Source: a virus. Taken from it: DNA of 22,921 nt. Position 1 is the first letter of the stretch; the number at the start of each line of letters is the position of its first letter. Below, one piece after another: positions 8,259 through 15,150 of the stretch. The DNA lies in IMG/VR virus record IMGVR_UViG_3300010883_022232, positions 1 through 22,921 of that record; one strand, 5' to 3'. The translations under genes were made by a program, and so were the position numbers. Below the pieces are notes generated by a model. It saw only the letters and a program-made list of their open reading frames with translations, ran no database searches and was not told the origin of the DNA.

Positions 8259-8711
8259 ATGATAGAGTGTCATTGCATCTTGCCACAATTTAAAAATAGG
8301 GCTAGCCCGCCTTATCATAAGTTTGTAGTTTTCTCTACTATAGATGATAGTGATACCGCAATACCAAAATACGCACAATGCAATAACTGTGATGTTGTCC
8401 ATAAGGTATTTGATATCTGTAAATCTGAGATTATTTCCGGGAAAGATGAGCTTAGATCAATAACATCGAAAAATGATCTTTCCCTGGTGTTATCCCCTAG
8501 TTTAGTAGAAGTCTTAAAAACCTATAACGCAGATGTCCCCACCTGGGAACAAGCAAATTTTATTATCTCTAATAGAAAATGGGGACAATCAATTATTTTA
8601 TCGAAAGATACAATAGGTGATGATGTTATGGGAAAAAGGCTAGTATTTGAAAGTATAAAAAAGTTTAAACTAGAAGAATTTTTAGATAGTGCTACGATGG
8701 GTAAAAAATGA
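8259..8711 (+). CDS. Phage protein with zinc-type Cys pairs, unknown
   Basis: A 150-residue protein when started at ATG 8259, which has GGAAGG ten bases upstream. An earlier in-frame ATG at 8241 (156 residues) has no ribosome binding site. The N terminus reads MIECHC, and CNNC occurs at 41-44, with a further Cys at 54. The CxC plus CxxC arrangement suggests a small zinc-binding fold. The rest is mixed alpha/beta with conserved-looking segments (PPYHKFVVFSTIDD, PTWEQANFIIS). I have an impression of similar proteins in marine T4-like phages but cannot verify it. The stop overlaps the next ATG (ATGA), so translation is coupled. Possible roles are a zinc-ribbon adaptor or a transcription factor; none is shown. 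Confidence 0.72.
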   Translation: MIECHCILPQFKNRASPPYHKFVVFSTIDDSDTAIPKYAQCNNCDVVHKVFDICKSEIISGKDELRSITSKNDLSLVLSPSLVEVLKTYNADVPTWEQANFIISNRKWGQSIILSKDTIGDDVMGKRLVFESIKKFKLEEFLDSATMGKK

Positions 8712-8953
8712 AAGTAAAGCAATACGGAGAAACTTCAAAAGATCAAATTGCTAGTACATCACTTAAGTGTCGTGAAATAGTAAAAGAAATTATTAACTTC
8801 GGCGTTAACGAACAACAATTGTTAAAAATTTGTTATTTGTTAAGCCTTGAACTCGAAAATACAACAATACTTAAAGAAGTAAGTAGTTGTATTAAGAAAC
8901 ACCTTAATCAGTTATCCGAAGAGTCTGATTCTGGTTTGATTACTGACGTATAA
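8708..8953 (+). CDS. Small conserved phage-type protein, unknown
   Basis: An 81-residue protein whose ATG overlaps the previous stop by four bases (ATGA). It is predicted to be helical: SLKCREIVKEIINFGVNEQQLLKICYLLSLELE looks like two packed amphipathic helices, followed by a charged helix and an acidic tail. There is no membrane segment and no recognised enzyme motif. Translational coupling to the Cys-pair protein suggests the two act together. The function is unknown. Confidence 0.68.
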   Translation: MKVKQYGETSKDQIASTSLKCREIVKEIINFGVNEQQLLKICYLLSLELENTTILKEVSSCIKKHLNQLSEESDSGLITDV

Positions 8954-8965
8954 TAGGAGATAGGA

Positions 8966-9154
8966 ATGTCAAACGTATTAGAGAAATGGAATGAAATAAA
9001 AGTACTAGTTGAAAGTTTAGACCTAGACGTGCATAAAAACGCCGGCGGAAACTCATCTGCAGGAGTTCGAGCTAGAAAGGGATTGCGACTTCTTAAGAAA
9101 GAAGCTGCAGAGCTTGTTAAAGCAACAATTGAAGAAGAAAAAAGTAAAGGTTAA
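8966..9154 (+). CDS. Histone H1/Hc1-like small basic protein
   Basis: A 62-residue, Lys-rich protein. The core GNSSAGVRARKGLRLLKKEA at about 29-48 resembles the GNKAAGxRVRKxMxxLKxxA core of bacterial Hc1-like (histone H1-like) proteins, including the short form found in many Bacteroidetes. The Ala/Pro/Lys-rich tail of chlamydial Hc1 is absent. It is likely to bind nucleic acid and perhaps help compact phage or host DNA; this is family-based inference. AGGAGA lies close before the ATG, 12 bases after the previous stop. It ends only six bases before the 5' end of the tmRNA, so that RNA is probably processed from a transcript that also carries this gene. Confidence 0.62.
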   Translation: MSNVLEKWNEIKVLVESLDLDVHKNAGGNSSAGVRARKGLRLLKKEAAELVKATIEEEKSKG

Positions 9155-9160
9155 CTACAT

Positions 9161-9558
9161 GGGGATGAACTGGTTTCGACAAGGTAAGAAAGTTTGAGGG
9201 TGCAAGTATCCAACCGTAATACATGGATTGACAGTGTTACAAACTTTAATTGCCAACGACAATGTTGAGTACGATTACGCACTAGCTGCATAATTGCGGG
9301 GTTTTCGGTGACCTTGTTATCAAAGCCGGATAAGTGGTTGATCTCACCGAAATAAAAAAGATTAAAAATGGTTCCCTGGCACAAACTTGCATCATTTAGA
9401 GATAAGTGACAACCTTTTGTTACAGGTGGATTTCCGAGGCCACATAAGAAATGGGAAAATTGTGGATACCTTGCTAGTTTGGGAATAAATTAGCTAAACT
9501 TGTGAATGACCTAATTATGAACTTATTTTGGACCCGGGTTCGATTCCCGGCATCTCCA
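9161..9558 (+). ncRNA. ssrA: Transfer-messenger RNA (one-piece tmRNA)
   Basis: The 5' end GGGGATGAACTGGTTTCGAC is the classic tmRNA start. The acceptor stem pairs 9161-9167 with 9551-9557 (one G-U), followed by discriminator A9558. The T arm is complete (CCGGG, TTCGATT, CCCGG at 9534-9550). Helix P2 is visible (9181-9188 with 9522-9529, some G-U), and a strong 9-bp stem joins 9303-9311 to 9344-9352. The resume codon is GCC at 9252, and the tag frame 9252-9290 reads ANDNVEYDYALAA, ending in TAA. ALAA is the ClpXP recognition end. CCA is not encoded (ACT follows the stem), so it must be added. tmRNA with SmpB rescues stalled ribosomes and tags products for proteolysis. The order is unpermuted, unlike alphaproteobacterial and cyanobacterial genes. 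It is full length, not an integration-site fragment. Confidence 0.95.
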
Positions 9559-9707
9559 CTTTTATACTAGTTATTAATAGTTAAATCGTAGAAATTACTA
9601 TGGCATCAACTTTAAATCAATTAAAACAAACGAATAATGCCGTTAATATTACGAAAAAACAATATACTTATAATCACGGTGCTAGCACAAATAATAAGGA
9701 GAATAAT

Positions 9708-10784
9708 ATGAGTGGTATAGAAGAGACACAGGACGATAACTACATCAATCCACCACTGGACGATTTTGGATTTTTAGGAAATTATGATGATGCTCCTGCA
9801 GCAGATGAGAGACTATTACCGGAAAATACTGCGGCTAGCGCAATCAAGTGTGGGTTTATAGGTATTGGAGGAGGCGGGGGAAAGCTAGCAAAAGCTTTTC
9901 TAGATTTAGGGTTTAATAAGACCCTAATTATTAATACCACGGTTAAGGACCAACCGGCTGGTCTAGACCCAAACCACTTTGTATTATTACCCGGGGCTGA
10001 CGGAGTTGGCAAGGATGTTGATCTAGGCAAAGAGATCCTAGGCAATAATAGCGCGATGGTTGAAGATGCTGTCCGAACTAAAATGGGACAAGTCGATTGG
10101 TTGTTTGTTTTAGCCGGAGGTGGAGGTGGTACCGGGAGTGCCTGCAAAGAATTACACACTGCACTAGAGAGGTACCTATCTTCGACTGAAGCATGTGGAA
10201 GGGTTGTATACATTGTAAGCAAGCCCACAGGGCAGGAATTATTAAACCCTACAATAAGTACAAACTATAGTTCATTGTTAAGTGACGTTGGTGATGTTCC
10301 ACATTTAGTAATTGATAATGAAAAACAGTTACAATTGCTAAGAGGTAAGGTTGGCATGTTAAACATGTTCCCGGCTGCGAACTCAACGTTTGCAAAACTA
10401 TTTCATCAGGTGTTAAAATTAGCCGATCAAAGCTCACCTATTCAAACGTTTGATACAAAAGACCTAGAAAGGTGTCTTAAGACGCCCGGGCGCCTTTTCT
10501 TAGGTAGCACCATTGTAAGAGACCCAAGCGACCCAGACCTAGGATCAACCATCTTCCAAGGAAGCCTAAGGGGATCACCTTGCCCTGCACCAACCAACAC
10601 TCCGGAAACAGGCGTTCTATTATTAATAGTCACATCAGCCATGGCTGGTGACCCAGAGATTAGTAAGAGACTAGAGGCAGCTTTCTCTTACGTAGGTGGG
10701 AGGACAAACACACTGTTCTCTGGTGTATATGTAAATGACCAGGTGCCTGGTTTAATTGGAATTACATTATTTGGTGGAATGTAG
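9708..10784 (+). CDS. Tubulin/FtsZ-like GTPase
   Basis: The start at 9708 is chosen because AAGGAGA lies 5-6 bases upstream. The frame is open to an ATG at 9600, but that stretch lacks a ribosome binding site and looks like leader. The product is 358 residues: an acidic, disordered N tail (about 1-45), then the tubulin/FtsZ GTPase fold with GIGGGGGK (T1) at 52-59, LPGADGVGKD (T3-like) near 94-103 and the tubulin signature GGGGGTGS (T4) at 137-144. The T7 loop TFDTKD at 247-252 keeps both Asp residues that complete GTP hydrolysis in the next subunit. So a polymer-forming, active GTPase is predicted. Phage relatives such as PhuZ form filaments that position phage DNA. No FtsA/ZipA-type C-terminal tail is seen, which argues against a host-type division FtsZ. 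The C terminus ends GITLFGGM. Confidence 0.83.
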   Translation: MSGIEETQDDNYINPPLDDFGFLGNYDDAPAADERLLPENTAASAIKCGFIGIGGGGGKLAKAFLDLGFNKTLIINTTVKDQPAGLDPNHFVLLPGADGVGKDVDLGKEILGNNSAMVEDAVRTKMGQVDWLFVLAGGGGGTGSACKELHTALERYLSSTEACGRVVYIVSKPTGQELLNPTISTNYSSLLSDVGDVPHLVIDNEKQLQLLRGKVGMLNMFPAANSTFAKLFHQVLKLADQSSPIQTFDTKDLERCLKTPGRLFLGSTIVRDPSDPDLGSTIFQGSLRGSPCPAPTNTPETGVLLLIVTSAMAGDPEISKRLEAAFSYVGGRTNTLFSGVYVNDQVPGLIGITLFGGM

Positions 10785-10785
10785 T

Positions 10786-11064
10786 CTATTTTTCTATAGT
10801 ATGAAAACTTCTTTTCTTAGACAGTTTTCCTAAAATGGATTTTTCTATTTGACATATTCTCATACGAGTGATACCAAAAATATCACCTATTTCTTGTAGC
10901 GTCTTTTTTCCTCTAGATGAGGATATTAACACACAGTTCATATCCTCACTAGAGTTCATCCAATATTTACAATCTTTTTTCTGGCATGAAACATTTAGTC
11001 TATCATGTTCATTAAAACATGTTGTATTACTTATTGGTTTATTTTCATTTTCCAAATATTTCAC
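10786..11064 (-). CDS. Sigma-region-4-like Cys-containing DNA-binding protein
   Basis: The only convincing minus-strand gene: 92 residues from GTG at 11064. Residues 55-81 (TLQEIGDIFGITRMRICQIE and the following helix) match the sigma-70 region 4 helix-turn-helix, where GxTRxRIxQIE is the recognition-helix signature. Before it are Cys16, Cys27, Cys32 and Cys44, which may bind zinc. Similar small proteins with a Cys-rich front and a sigma-4 helix-turn-helix exist in bacteria and phages. It lacks region 2, so it is not a complete sigma factor; a regulator or a partial sigma acting at -35-like elements is inferred. The start has only weak ribosome binding signals. It converges on the tubulin gene with one base between the stops, and its start faces the PhoH gene, so a divergent promoter region lies at about 11065-11145. 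Confidence 0.7.
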   Translation of the reverse strand: MKYLENENKPISNTTCFNEHDRLNVSCQKKDCKYWMNSSEDMNCVLISSSRGKKTLQEIGDIFGITRMRICQIEKSILGKLSKKRSFHTIEK

Positions 11065-11160
11065 TTATTTCTTTAACCTTTAATTCCAGTAGATTGCTAC
11101 TTATAGTAAATAAGGTACCTTGAAGAAAAACAATGTATAGACTAAAGGATGTTAACATAT

Positions 11161-12462
11161 ATGGGTGATAGAAAAATTCTCGTGCTTGATACTAGCGTAT
11201 TACTTTATGATAAGTGTGCAATCCATTCATTTCCAGGAAATGATGTTATAATCCCTCTTATAGTTCTAGATGAACTAGATAGGTTTAAAGAAAGGCCGGG
11301 GATATTAGGGGAGTCGGCTAGATACGTCAATCGCTACCTAGACAACTTAAGATCAATGGGTCGACTTGATCAGGGAGTAATACTGGATGACATTGACCAA
11401 TCAATAAAGGTCGAATCTAGAAATAGTAAGTTAGCGTTAATACCTGATGATCTGGATAGTGATTGTGGCGATAACAAGATCTTGGGGGTTGCGCTACTAG
11501 TACAAAGTGAAAACAAAGATAGGCTTGTAAAAGTAATTACAAAAGATATTAACTTTAGGGTAAAGTGTGATGCCGTACAACTGCTAGCTGAGGATTATTA
11601 TAAGGATTATATCAACCTAGATAACAATGAACATTTCACCGGTTCGGCCTATATCAAAGTTGGTGATGATAAAATAGATGAATTCTACGAGGATAACTTT
11701 CTTCCATATGAGAGTGAAGATCTTTGCCCAAACCAATTTATTGTTGCAACAAGCAATACATCAAAAAAATCTGCCTTAGGCATCTATAGAGATAAAGCCA
11801 TCAGAAAAATACCTGGTACACATCTGAATAATTCTGTTGGTATAGAGGCAAAAAATAAAGAGCAAGGATTTGCAATGCACCTGCTATCTGATCCAGGCAT
11901 TCAACTAGTTACGATTACAGGATTAGCAGGATCAGGAAAAACATTTCTAACTATAATGTGTGGACTATCTTCCCTATTCAATGAAGAATATAACAGGATT
12001 ATAATTACTAGATCAATACAACCAGTAGGCAGAGACCTAGGTTATCTACCAGGTGATGTAGATGAAAAAATGGATCCATGGCTGGCTCCAATCGTTGATA
12101 ATATCAAGCAGGCATTCAGTGATACAACATACTTCAGTTGCCTAAGAGATAAAGGCCAGGTTGAAATTGCACCATTATCCTATATTCGTGGTAGGACATT
12201 CAATGATTCTTATATCATTGTTGACGAAGCACAAAATACAACAATACATGAATTAAAGACAATAATAACAAGGACCGGAAAAGGTTCAAAGATTATATTA
12301 CTTGGAGATACGGATCAGGTAGACACACCCTATATAGATAAGAGATCGAACGGGTTGTCAATCGTCTTAGAGAAGTTTAAAAATTCAGACATTGCAGGAC
12401 ATATACACCTACCAGTTGGTCAGAGATCAGAGATCGCGACGATAGCGTCAAAAATACTATAG
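11161..12462 (+). CDS. phoH: PIN-PhoH (PhoH2-type) RNase/helicase-like ATPase
   Basis: The start at 11161 is preferred: AAAGGA at 11144-11149 acts as its ribosome binding site, and an upstream ATG at 11149 overlaps that site. The product is 433 residues. The N-terminal PIN nuclease domain (about 5-140) carries acidic residues at LVLDTSVLL (Asp10), LDELD (Glu38), a DGDNK-like DCGDNK near 101 and ITKDINF. The C-terminal PhoH ATPase domain (about 225-433) carries Walker A GLAGSGKT at 254-261 and Walker B IIVDEAQN at 352-359. In bacteria the fused PhoH2 form is reported as a sequence-specific RNA helicase and RNase. Many marine phages carry only the short single-domain PhoH, so the fused form is worth noting. 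A role in RNA turnover during infection is inferred. Confidence 0.88.
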   Translation: MGDRKILVLDTSVLLYDKCAIHSFPGNDVIIPLIVLDELDRFKERPGILGESARYVNRYLDNLRSMGRLDQGVILDDIDQSIKVESRNSKLALIPDDLDSDCGDNKILGVALLVQSENKDRLVKVITKDINFRVKCDAVQLLAEDYYKDYINLDNNEHFTGSAYIKVGDDKIDEFYEDNFLPYESEDLCPNQFIVATSNTSKKSALGIYRDKAIRKIPGTHLNNSVGIEAKNKEQGFAMHLLSDPGIQLVTITGLAGSGKTFLTIMCGLSSLFNEEYNRIIITRSIQPVGRDLGYLPGDVDEKMDPWLAPIVDNIKQAFSDTTYFSCLRDKGQVEIAPLSYIRGRTFNDSYIIVDEAQNTTIHELKTIITRTGKGSKIILLGDTDQVDTPYIDKRSNGLSIVLEKFKNSDIAGHIHLPVGQRSEIATIASKIL

Positions 12463-12491
12463 GATGATTGCCTAAACCGACTTAATTAACA

Positions 12492-12510
12492 TATATATGT
12501 TATATAATTA
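12492..12510 (+). promoter_or_regulatory. Possible promoter-like AT element
   Basis: Contains TATATATGTTATATAATTA ending 14 bases before the ATG at 12525, including a TATAAT at 12503-12508. It resembles the elements at 7964-7989 and 15151-15176 with a shorter central gap. It lies between PhoH and the first fibre gene. A compact phage promoter is possible, but no good -35 is seen. Confidence 0.3.
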
Positions 12511-12524
12511 CGGGACGTAAAATA

Positions 12525-13331
12525 ATGTCTAATGATGAAGTATCTATTAATCAAAGCTTAGGGGAACTCAAGAAAGAGAAGTTTCTAACTATCAAAAATG
12601 CCCAGACGCTTGAGTCAAAAAAAATAATAAGCTGCCCAGATTTGCAAGTTGGATTAAAAGACAAAAACTTTCCTTCTCGGGGATTAGTTTTTCCCGCGAA
12701 AGGCGCGCCGGTAGAAACTAGCGATAAGCTCTACAACCAATACGGTACACTTTATTTTGATGGTATACCGTTATTATCTGGGACCACGGGGACAGGCACA
12801 ATAACAAATGTTATCGCCGGTGGTGGTATAACGTCAACAGTGTCATCAGGTGTCGCGACCATTGAAGTAAAGTACAGTGCTGGCACGGACATAATATCTT
12901 CTGCTAATGATGGTACAACTGTCACAATTGACCCCATCAACGATAAAGTAATAATATTAGATAACACAGATAGCACCGTCAAGTATGTTAACATAAACCA
13001 GATTGCAGCTGTAACGGGGGATATCACGGCTGTTACTGCCGGTATTGGACTTACCGGTGGTGGGGCGTTTGGAGACGTTACTTTAAATATCAATGATAGT
13101 ATTGTCGCGACGCTCAGTGGTTCAGCATTTTCTGGGCATGTTATACCATCAGATGATTCTACATATAACTTAGGTAGTGCTAGCAATCGTTGGGCTAATA
13201 TCTATACTGGTGACCTTCACTTAAGAAATGAACGTGGAAACTGGACGATTGTTGAGGAAGTAGATTATCTCACAGTTGTTAACAACATTACTGGCAAGAA
13301 ATATAAGATGATGCTTGAACCTATAGACTAA
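12525..13331 (+). CDS. Fibre-like phage structural protein A
   Basis: A 268-residue, Gly/Thr/Ser/Ile-rich protein predicted to be mostly beta. The N-terminal 60 residues are charged and could attach to the virion. A LYNQYGTLYFDGIPLL segment follows, then a Gly-rich region, then GDITAVTAGIGLTGGGAFGD at 165-184, which recurs in the next gene. The C-terminal module at about 209-266 (TYNLGSASNRWANIYTGD, then RGNWTIVEE and KKYKMMLE) is shared with protein B. This type of C terminus is one I associate with structural proteins of marine T4-like phages. It is probably a tail-fibre, neck or baseplate-associated protein; attachment function is inferred. The ribosome binding site is weak. A 193-base AT-rich gap with no gene follows. 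Confidence 0.72.
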   Translation: MSNDEVSINQSLGELKKEKFLTIKNAQTLESKKIISCPDLQVGLKDKNFPSRGLVFPAKGAPVETSDKLYNQYGTLYFDGIPLLSGTTGTGTITNVIAGGGITSTVSSGVATIEVKYSAGTDIISSANDGTTVTIDPINDKVIILDNTDSTVKYVNINQIAAVTGDITAVTAGIGLTGGGAFGDVTLNINDSIVATLSGSAFSGHVIPSDDSTYNLGSASNRWANIYTGDLHLRNERGNWTIVEEVDYLTVVNNITGKKYKMMLEPID

Positions 13332-13524
13332 TTCTTTAATAAAAATATATTATTACCCCACTAGTTGTTGTGGCACATATGTTTACTTTTTAAAAAAAAA
13401 GTTAGATTAGCCGTGATATATACACGATTTACGCAATATTTAGAATTGGTGGATTTTGATTCATCATTTGTTTATAAACTAAGACAACAAGGGCTTTTTT
13501 AAAGCTAAATATTGGAGATTTTAA

Positions 13525-15087
13525 ATGGGTATTATTACTAGTAATATATCTGCATCAGCTGAAGGCGGATCTGCGTCGGCACCCGCGGGACGTATTGGTG
13601 TTACAGGGTCTATGCACCTACACAGTGGTAGCGGTGCAGACGGAGGTTATCTGATTTTTGATCAGTTGACCACATCAGGAGGTCCCGCGGTTCCCGGCGG
13701 AAACACTGGTGTTCTTTTTGTTTCGGGAAATAATGGAGGCGCAGTTGATATCTGGTTCAAAGAGCCAGGTGGTACTTCAGTTAACCTTTCTGCTGAAGGT
13801 GATATCACTGCTGTACGTACCAGTGCTAATAGTGGACTTACAGGAGGTGGAACTTCAGGAGACATAACGTTAAGTGTCGATAGCGCTATAATACCAAACC
13901 TAACAGCAAGTAATGCATTTTCCGCCGGAACAACTCAGTGGTTCTTAGGTAATGTCAATGTATCAGGAAGTGCTACTTTCGGAGATGGTAATACAGACAA
14001 ATTCAACGTTACTTCGGATGCATTGTTTAATAAGCTATTATGTTCTGGTTCGTTCCGATTTGGACATACTACCGGTGGTTCACGCGGCGATGGTGTTATC
14101 CAGGCGAAGGCACTGTCTCTTACGGCAACAGAGGCCTTAAGCTCAGTTGCGACCTTGGACTCCACGGTTACTGCTGGTACACATTTAATGTTAAACAGTA
14201 CCCTTGATACGTACGCCCAGGCTGCTCGGAAACTACTGTTGTCCGGTACAAATGGTGTTGATATTAATTCAACCAACAACGGTGTTATTAATGTCGGTGA
14301 CGGGGCACATACTGGTGCAATCAACGTTGGTACTGGTGCATCTGTTAGAACAATATCAATCGGTAACGAAACTGGAGCAACTGCTCTCGACATTGATACT
14401 GGTACGGGTGGAGTTACAATCGATTCCCAGGGTGCAGGTACTATTGCCATTGGTACTGAAGCCGATGCGGGCGCAATTAACATTGGTGTTGGTGCATCTG
14501 CTAGAACAATTACGGTAGGTAATGCTGCCTCTACTGCAGTCAACTTAAATGCTCTGGCATCTACGATAACCACTGTAAATGCTCTGGCCTTGACTGATGG
14601 CACTGCAACATTTCAGCTAGGTGGTACAGGTGCAACAACCCTTGCTGCAGCTACCACACTGGATTTGCAAACCACTGGTAATATTACTATTGATTCATCC
14701 GCTGGTACAATCGGTGTTGGTACCGATGATGTCGATGAGAATATCAGCATCGGAACCCTGGGTGAAAGAACGATTGCAATTGGAAGTGGTGATGCAGTCG
14801 CTATAAGTCTTACAGGTCCAATTGGTCTAACAGGTGCTGTTGGCCTAACCGGTAATATTACGCCGTCGGCGGATATGACATATAATTTAGGGACTGCGAC
14901 AATGCGGTTTGCTAACATATTTACTGGTGACCTTAACTTGCGGAATGATCGTGGAAACTGGACCCTCATAGAGGAAGCCGGCTTCATATCTTTCCGTAAT
15001 AATGATACCGGTAAGCGTTTCAAGATGCTTATGGAGGATATCACAGGTGACGGATCATATGGCCCTGGTCTTAACGGTGTACTATAG
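13525..15087 (+). CDS. Fibre-like phage structural protein B with internal repeats
   Basis: A 520-residue, Gly/Thr/Ala-rich beta protein. The start is supported by GGAG at 13514-13517. Residues 92-123 (GDITAVRTSANSGLTGGGT and on) repeat a segment of protein A. The middle has degenerate repeats of about 50 residues built on GAINxGxGASxRTIxxGN, seen at about 14315-14375 and 14470-14525, with a weaker copy (NISIGTLGERTIAIG) at about 14740-14785; this is typical of elongated fibre shafts. The C-terminal module (about 448-505) is shared with protein A: MTYNLGTATMRFANIFTGDL, RGNWTLIEE and KRFKMLMEDI, plus an extra tail ending GPGLNGVL. It is probably a trimeric tail-fibre or other virion surface protein. 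No enzyme motif is seen. A strong terminator follows 25 bases after the stop. Confidence 0.75.
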   Translation: MGIITSNISASAEGGSASAPAGRIGVTGSMHLHSGSGADGGYLIFDQLTTSGGPAVPGGNTGVLFVSGNNGGAVDIWFKEPGGTSVNLSAEGDITAVRTSANSGLTGGGTSGDITLSVDSAIIPNLTASNAFSAGTTQWFLGNVNVSGSATFGDGNTDKFNVTSDALFNKLLCSGSFRFGHTTGGSRGDGVIQAKALSLTATEALSSVATLDSTVTAGTHLMLNSTLDTYAQAARKLLLSGTNGVDINSTNNGVINVGDGAHTGAINVGTGASVRTISIGNETGATALDIDTGTGGVTIDSQGAGTIAIGTEADAGAINIGVGASARTITVGNAASTAVNLNALASTITTVNALALTDGTATFQLGGTGATTLAAATTLDLQTTGNITIDSSAGTIGVGTDDVDENISIGTLGERTIAIGSGDAVAISLTGPIGLTGAVGLTGNITPSADMTYNLGTATMRFANIFTGDLNLRNDRGNWTLIEEAGFISFRNNDTGKRFKMLMEDITGDGSYGPGLNGVL

Positions 15088-15111
15088 TCAATTAATAATT
15101 GATTAGCCTGG

Positions 15112-15147
15112 GCGGGTAGGACAATATTGTCCTACCCGCTTTTTTTT
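15112..15147 (+). terminator. Intrinsic terminator after fibre protein B
   Basis: A perfect inverted repeat of 14 bases per arm (15112-15125 against 15126-15139), GC-rich at its base (GCGGGTAGGAC) and with an AATATT centre that would form the loop. Eight T residues follow at 15140-15147. It is the strongest terminator in the window and separates fibre gene B from gene C. Confidence 0.93.
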
Positions 15148-15150
15148 GCC

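Noticed and set aside
9151-9384. Minus-strand 77-codon frame opposite the tmRNA
   Set aside because: It is fully explained by the structured RNA on the + strand and has no recognisable protein features.
9161-9558. tmRNA as a prophage attachment site remnant
   Set aside because: The gene is complete, including tag frame and 5' half. No integrase gene or repeated 3' end was seen nearby.
10868-11083. Plus-strand 71-codon frame opposite the sigma-4-like gene
   Set aside because: The minus-strand frame has a clear helix-turn-helix signature and Cys pattern; the + frame is a Phe/Ser-rich shadow.
13935-14603. A 222-codon open frame on the minus strand across fibre gene B
   Set aside because: It lies opposite the repeat region of a clear + strand gene, has low-complexity Ala/Pro/Val content typical of a reverse shadow of Gly/Thr-rich coding, and no ribosome binding site.
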